A stretch of 53,329 nt of DNA, from positions 199,667 to 252,995 of the forward strand of contig NW_003135341.1 in the NCBI RefSeq assembly GCF_000003605.2, in the 5' to 3' direction. The translations under genes and the position numbers were made by a program. The notes under the pieces are model-generated. The model was given only the letters and a program-made list of their open reading frames with translations. It was not told where the DNA came from and searched no databases. This document shows, in pieces, positions 47,282-53,329 of this stretch. This DNA comes from Saccoglossus kowalevskii (Eukaryota > Hemichordata > Enteropneusta > Harrimaniidae). Within the stretch, counting starts at the first letter, position 1. Each line of letters begins with the position of its first letter.

Positions 47282-47662
47282 GTAAAATACACTACAAACA
47301 GATAAAGTATTGCAATGAAATTTATTAAAAATATAACTCAAGCAAATACCACAAATGTACTCAAAATGAGGCTGCCGGTACGTGATACCCAGATACAACA
47401 GAGATACTATACTAGCAAAGGCAAGGCAGTCAAACAAGATATAAAATAAAATAAAATTACATAGCTATAACCTAATAAACTCGAACAGACTAAAAGACTA
47501 AAATTACAAAGTTATAAACTAATACTCACAAACAAAACAGAAATAAATAAATTAGGCGAGGGGGCTTCTCTCCCATCCCACAGGCAAGTCGGATCCCCCT
47601 AGGCAAAGGATGACCTGCTAAGCCGAAAATGAGGTCTGAGGTAGCCATCAAGAATCCTGTGC
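47282..47662 (-). mobile_element. LINE 3'-end insertion in the TM6 exon of the pseudogene
   Basis: The source exon reads straight through here (32575-32595). On the minus strand the insert ends in AATAAATTTCATTGC, a poly(A)-signal-like 3' region, and starts with sequence resembling the end of a non-LTR element. About 9 bp of target are lost and no clear target duplication is seen. The superfamily call is weak; the insertion itself is clear from the comparison. Confidence 0.5.
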
Positions 47663-49037
47663 TTCGTTAATGGAAATGGAAGTTATAGATATATATTTGC
47701 TACAGCTTTGTTTATCGAGGTAACTGCTATTATGATATTTTAATTGTAGAAAATTGCCCATAGAAAATACAATTCATTTACCTTTACACTGTGATGCAGT
47801 CCTGAATACAAAAAAATCGAATACGTTCGATTTTGGTTTTAATTTTGTGACATTACCCTTACACCTACCTGTTCACAATGAAATCCAACCGATAGCCAAA
47901 TTATCAGTCATTGATTCAGTGTTGACCGTGATTGGCGTTGCCATAAGTTGGTGTTTGAACCAGATGGCGTCAACGGTAAAGTATAATCATTATGTTAAAT
48001 ATCAGGAACCTTTATTTTGGCTGGTATTGCACGTCATCGAAGTCTACTTATTATGTGGTAAAGTTTTAACCACTGAAAGATATAAAATCATAAATGGCGC
48101 TAGCTGCTACAAACGTGTTGGAGACTGTATTAATTCCTGATAGGGAGATAAAGGGATACGGGCGGGAGTTCTATAATAATAACAACCAAATAGCTACCAT
48201 TCATAACGTGCCTTCTTCAACTTATGTAAGTACCTAATGCCGACAGTATCAAATTAATAGCGTAATTTATCAGAATACACATCGTAACGTAACATCATTT
48301 ACGCACCTTTTGTTAAAATATTAACGTCTTTTTTTTCAGAGTTCGGTTGTGATATTATGCTACTTTTTTACCCGCAGTGAGGTAGGTTATTAATTGCATA
48401 TTTTCTTTATTTTCTTGAAGTGCTACAAATATAAATGATGCGCGACCTTTGTATCCAGGTAATAAGAGGTATAAACATCAAGTTGTTTTCGAATGACGTC
48501 GACTATAAATTTGCCTGGAACGAATTCCAGACAATTGAAGCAGAAAGTTAGGTTATACGTAAAGAAAACTGTGTGCATAAACAAAACATAGAGCTTAAAA
48601 GACGAAGCAAAGTTAAGGAAGGCAACAACATCCAATGTAATAACTACAATATTTATTGAAGTGAGTTTAACTTTTTGTTATTAACCATGTCCCATTGACA
48701 CGCTTCCCAAGGTGTGTTACGTAACATCGGATATCGCAGGAAAAAAATCAAGCTTATAACATGTGAAGTAAATGGCTAACCCAGAATGCACTCCAATTTC
48801 ATTACCAATTCAATATGAACAAAATATTATTTTGACGCTTGGTATGCATCAGAGAATGCATGCATTGTCAAATAGAATATACAGTTGTCATATAGGCGTG
48901 AACAACAGTCAAGCAAAACGTCTGTAACCAGTAAATTGTTGCTCTGTGACGGTTATTATTTGAAAGAACAAGAAATAGGAAGGCCTCATGAGATAACTGA
49001 CATTAATATTTGTAACGACATCGAACATAAAACAGAT

Positions 49038-52000
49038 TACATTTGCTAGCATTTACTTTTGGTTACAATTTGTCACAATATTTCTCGAGCTGTTGACTTG
49101 AGTAACGTTGGATAACAATTATATTGCTACTAAACAAAATCAACAATGGTGTCAATACATAGTCTCGTTGTACGCCACAGCAACAATGTAAATATTCCGT
49201 TAGTCCATTGGGAGTACGTACATCAAGCTACTATACATAGATTTAAACACTGTCAACACTTCAGACCAATTTTTCTCAATTTGTAAATTAAAAGTTGACG
49301 TGGTCGATAACTGCTTCGACGTCAGCATGGACACAATAGAGACACCCACTCAAAAACATGTAATGATGTTGTGAAGAATTAAAAATGTTATTAACAGTTG
49401 TGTAACATTTGTCAAATCCATATCGCTCGGTCACGATTGGTAAATTTTCATTTACCCATTCAAGAATCCGAGAGAGTAAAATTGATGAAAACAGTTTTGC
49501 AATGAACGAAAGTAAAGAAATTCTTCTGCAGTTTCACTCCTTTTACTACCTCAGACGGTCATAGTTTCCACCCATTCCTGTAGAAAATATCCTCCGTGTA
49601 TAATTTTGGTACATAAAAGAAGCACGATAAAGGTATGTCGACCGTGCTTAACAATATCAGGACAAAGTGCTTTCCCAGACTTAAAATTGTCGATATTTGT
49701 GACCAATTTTTGAAACGTAGTGCACTTACCTCAAAACAAATTGTGGCAGGACTTATAACTACTACCCATGGGGGGAAGGGTTCAGTCGAACTGTCGATTA
49801 TTTTTTTTTTTTTAAGGCGTAACTCAAATGACGTATTATACATATTCAAGTGTATCCGTCAGATATTAAGGATTGTTTATGTACACACTCTCTTATTATA
49901 TTTCGTTTGACAATTTGGCCATGTAGTGCGGCAAATATGTATGATCTCAGAGCACGTTTCATAATTCACAAACTAGCTGCATGTATTGACAAACTGAATA
50001 ACATGCTATTATGCCTGTTCTTGGACTGTGTGCTATCACATCTAAATTATTTTATACCAGTGTATAATATGAGGTTATTACGAGAATACCTCGAAATATA
50101 CACGAAGACAGTACAGCTGGAGTATCGACCGACGGTGTACTGTCTGAGTGCATACTTTGAGGTATTCTCATAATAACCTTATTATTATACATCTTTTCCT
50201 TCCAAGGATACATCATGGGAATGCCGAAAAACAGCAAGTTTAGAACAGAACCAGCGAACTTCATTGTGTGGAGTCCGGTCAAACCAACAGGATTAGTATG
50301 AGGTTCCATGTAATCGCAAGAAATTATCATTACAATAGAAAACAAAAGACTGGCATTCCCATGGTAATAAAGAACAAGTGCAATTCCTGATATTAAAACG
50401 TTTTGTTAACATAGATTTGGAAGTCACTCATGTAAGCAATGGATAACTTGGCATAATGACAAGGTAGTTAATTTAATAAGTGCTGAACTATTGATTGTAA
50501 TTGTTATTGCCTTTCTGCGAGCTTTGGGGTGGGTGGTGTTGGCATTGTCAAATAATTTGTTTATTTCAATCTCTACTGAAGTTACATAGAGTGTTTCGGG
50601 AGTAGAGTGTATATAATGGGTAGGGGTTGGTGTCATATAATTGTTTATTTCAGGTTCTCATGAAGTCACATAGAATTTCACTTTCGCTGAAAAGTTTTCA
50701 GGCATTACGTTTCGTTCTAATTTTCACTGTGATGTATCAAGTCTCAAAATAGAGTATAGGGGAAATGTAATTTTCACTAAAATTTATTTTAGACGAAAAT
50801 TGTTTTAAGTGAAAGTGATGTATTCCGCAGTACTAGTAGGGACGTTTGAGGGTCAAGGGGTATATTTGGGTATCAAAATGACAAATGTCAGTTTACATTA
50901 GTCACATATACAAATACAATTAATTAATGAAGAAACTAAGAGTTTTGAATGTAACATTTTATTTCATTCAGAAAAATATAACTATTTTATATTAATGATT
51001 AACACCGACAGTTTGTAAAGTGTAACTGACAAAATATTGGATAAATATTTAAAATATGAATTCAAACTGAAAGTAAGATTGAGTGAATATCCTTATGTAA
51101 ATTCAAGTGAGATACTGCACATAGTATAGTATAAATTACATTTTTTGAATGAGGAAATGATAGTTTCTTGATAAAAATTTAAAGTCAATACCACTTAAAA
51201 GGATTAACAAGTCTATGAGGTCAAACTTATAAAGGTATTACAGCACAATGTGCATGGTAATGAGCAAGTGATTAGAACTCATCAGATAAAGACAGAGAGG
51301 ATATTTCAAACTAATCGTGAATGAATCGAAAATGTATTTAGTAATGTTAAAGAAGTGATACTATTTTGATACCGTATTTCCTCAACTATCAGCGCATGTG
51401 CTAACGTATTTTGACAAAAGTATTTATATGAAATACAATATTATCTTGTTCGTTCAAAATACAATATTATCTTCTTATTACAGCAGATATAAATAATATA
51501 TTCTAGTACAGCTGTTATATTTTTTTCTCATCACCCACGAGAAATTTGAATAATTCTTTTAGCAACCGGAAAATAATAAATAAAATAAACATTGGGCAGT
51601 TAATAATTCATTAAATTAGAAGAGCTTTTCATTATTCACGTAACAATATACTGCAGCAATGCTGGGCCTTCCAGGAGAGAGCTACATATTGCACGTTTAG
51701 TACAAACCTTGTCTATGACACAGATCACTGCCCCCGCTAAAAAATAAAACTGTGAATACATTATCCCTTTTTGAAAAATAAATCACTGCCTTCACCATTG
51801 TATTAAAACGAATCACGTTGTGACACACTACTTCAACACCCACGAAAAATGAAATATGGGAAGTTGGCCTACATTACACATCCCTGAGTCAAACATGAGA
51901 TTCAACGATTGGGAGCGTTTCGGTGAAACAACACACTGCACAGCATACAAATTCAACATTTGCAAACCAGTATACTAAAACAGAAATGCTCAGCGATGCA

Positions 52001-53329
52001 AAAGAAGGATAGATATTACTTTTCAGTATACACATCTCTTTTGACACAATCCCTCACATTATCCACTCCCAATTATTCCCGTGTAAAATGGAATAGCCTC
52101 TTTCCATGTTGACATTCTGAGTAAAATCATGTGGTAGGCTGTTAAAATTCGCTCTTACACTGTTCAGCTGGTCTGGGAAATGTGTTTAATTAGCTCACAT
52201 TCAAGCAGCAATGCAGATTTCTCAGTAGGAGTGAAACAAGCGTGACTCTGTAATTAGAAAATAGGGGCGTTTTCAGCAAAAAACGAATAACCATGGAGTG
52301 CATACAATACACTGAATTTTGGAACAAATCGCGCATTAGTTACAGCAGCAGATACCACAGCAATATCAGAAGAAACATAAAAACACTACATATTGTATTT
52401 CAGTCTGGACCCTCTCTATTGCAATTCTAGGAATTACCCCCATACAACCATTTACCACTTTGGTATCATCCACGCCTGAAAACAAACTCTTAATACCACG
52501 CTGAAGCGTTTGGTAATGACCATGAAAAAACCTGCATAGAATTTAGCTTTATTCACAATTTATACATGAACATGAATTTATACATTTATGTAGTAACATT
52601 ATAAAAGTAACAATGATTGTGATAAGTGATAGCACTTTGGTGTGTAGACTGTAGTATATTGAGTTCAATGAATATTATCTTAAGCATTTAATTAGCAATA
52701 ATACGTCAGCTTTTTATTTTTAATTATATCCAGTGATCAGATAAACATTAAACAATGCTTGCCTAAAGTAAGAAGAAATATACATACAATTCATGATGCA
52801 CTAACTACAGCATCAGCACATTTACTCCAATAGTATTCATCTTTTGTGGCAGGACATGGACAATTGTCAACACAATACTACAATAAACTGTACCAATGCT
52901 GATTCTTCACCATATGTCCAATTTTGACTTGCCAGCACATGATACATTGCTTTACTATACATGTAAGCAAACACGCAATAATATAATGACGTAGCCAACA
53001 AAAAACGAACGAGTTTTATGTAAAGAATCTCCTAATATAGAATCAATAATACAACTTTAATTACAAAAAAAAAAATACCTTTGGGGCCTTCACATTTTCG
53101 GACATCAAATATACTAACGAAAACAGAAATGTACGGCAGTGATTTGGAAAATACTACTATTCGTGTGAAATGGCGATTCACATTGGTTCGGTTGGTCTCA
53201 GGTTTTATTCGGAATTTTTCGAGTAGAATTCTGACTCCAATAGAGATCATTGCCCTTGGCAATGGACTCAAATTTATACCAACCCCACCTAAGCCAACCT
53301 ATCACACTCTGCTCAATGACATGTCTATG
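49038..53329. other. Gene-poor right flank
   Basis: No supported gene. It holds the foldback at 50062-50190 and a TTTTCACT/TTTTCGTC-box repeat at about 50660-50840. Two isolated minus-strand exon-like segments are visible: 49730-49795 (ends TTTTGAG|GTAAGT) and 53079-53113 (ATG TCC GAA AAT ... AAAG|GTATTT). Neither has a partner I can join. Confidence 0.45.
50062..50190. repeat. Foldback (palindromic) element
   Basis: The left arm GAGGTTATTACGAGAATACC from 50071 pairs with GGTATTCTCATAATAACCTT ending at 50180. Pairing continues inward through AGACAGTACA / TGTACTGTCT. Arms of about 48 bp flank a loop of about 15-20 bp containing GGAGTATCGACCGACGG. Single-stranded it would form a long hairpin. 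A diverged inverted relative lies at 35277-35440, where flanking sequence is shared too, so this hairpin is part of a larger dispersed repeat. Confidence 0.85.

Larger units (their letters stand above)
43230..48660 (+). pseudogene. Adhesion GPCR pseudogene: partial unprocessed copy of GPS-7TM-tail exons
   Basis: Remnants with introns kept: GPS 43718-43844 (intact, HFD also here), TM1 44978-45056 (acceptor AG changed to AA, 3' end deleted), TM2 45302-45401 (intact), TM3 45607-45733 (TAA at 45637-45639 plus a 1-nt loss), TM4 45886-45978, TM5a about 46270-46314 (5' half and acceptor deleted), TM5b from 46513 (donor deleted), TM6 47229-47719 (split by an insertion), TM7 48340-48381, tail 48459-48660 (stops). 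There is no signal peptide, LamG, EGF or most of GAIN upstream and no final exon. It cannot make a receptor. Confidence 0.88.
41621..49037 (+). repeat. Rotated segmental duplicate of 28111-37365
   Basis: Two blocks stand in reversed order relative to the source. 41621-43229 copies 34840-37365, and 43230-49037 copies 28111-34088. They join at GGCCTTTGT|CCGCAATGC: left of the bar follows 37365, right follows 28112. Source positions 34089-34839 (about 750 bp, with the last receptor exon) are missing. The same strand is used for both. Similarity is high in exons and clear in introns, with several insertions and deletions on each side. Confidence 0.88.

Noticed and set aside
47754-48140. 128-codon frame with a hydrophobic segment
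   Set aside because: It lies in the intron between the TM6 and TM7 remnants, and the matching source intron (32700-33060) has stops in this frame. Probably fortuitous.
49559-49849. Minus-strand 96-codon frame ending in a good donor
   Set aside because: One exon-like piece with no joinable partner; too little to call a gene.

Overview
The window is eukaryotic: A+T-rich, short exons with GT-AG introns, dense repeats, and animal extracellular domains. The domain mix (LamG plus EGF plus HormR adhesion GPCR) and the repeat families suggest a marine invertebrate, perhaps a deuterostome such as a hemichordate. That assignment is inference only.

Layout. 1-6477 holds no gene I can support, only repeats: a diverged tandem array at about 60-545, a 160-168 bp tandem repeat at 2803-3197, and a small hAT-like MITE at 5134-5255. 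6478-12780 is a decayed DNA transposon-like element of about 6.3 kb with diverged terminal inverted repeats of over 200 bp. Its broken coding region has paired CxxC...HxxxC zinc-binding modules, a core with FEN1/PIN-like acidic motifs, and a CXC (TSO1-like) cysteine tail. 13624-34216 is a complete adhesion GPCR gene on the plus strand. I assembled 28 exons whose splice phases all agree, giving 1295 residues: signal peptide, LamG, EGF array, HormR, GAIN/GPS, seven transmembrane helices and a cytoplasmic tail. Its introns carry a stepwise compound microsatellite, a GIY-YIG retroelement fragment and a TTAA-flanked MITE.

Duplication. The 3' part of the gene plus downstream DNA (28111-37365) has a second, decayed copy at about 41621-49037. 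The copy is rotated: the downstream segment comes first and is joined at a sharp breakpoint to the 7TM segment. This is what excision as a circle followed by reinsertion would produce. The copied receptor exons form a pseudogene (premature stop, lost splice sites, deletions, a LINE tail in TM6).

37366-41620 and 49038-53329 are mostly non-coding with repeats, including a near-perfect foldback at 50062-50190 that has an inverted relative near 35277-35440. A few possible minus-strand mini-exons there are too weak to call a gene.

The most interesting items are the rotated duplication, the unnamed long-TIR element with a nuclease-like core, and a receptor whose GPS has lost the cleavage residues.
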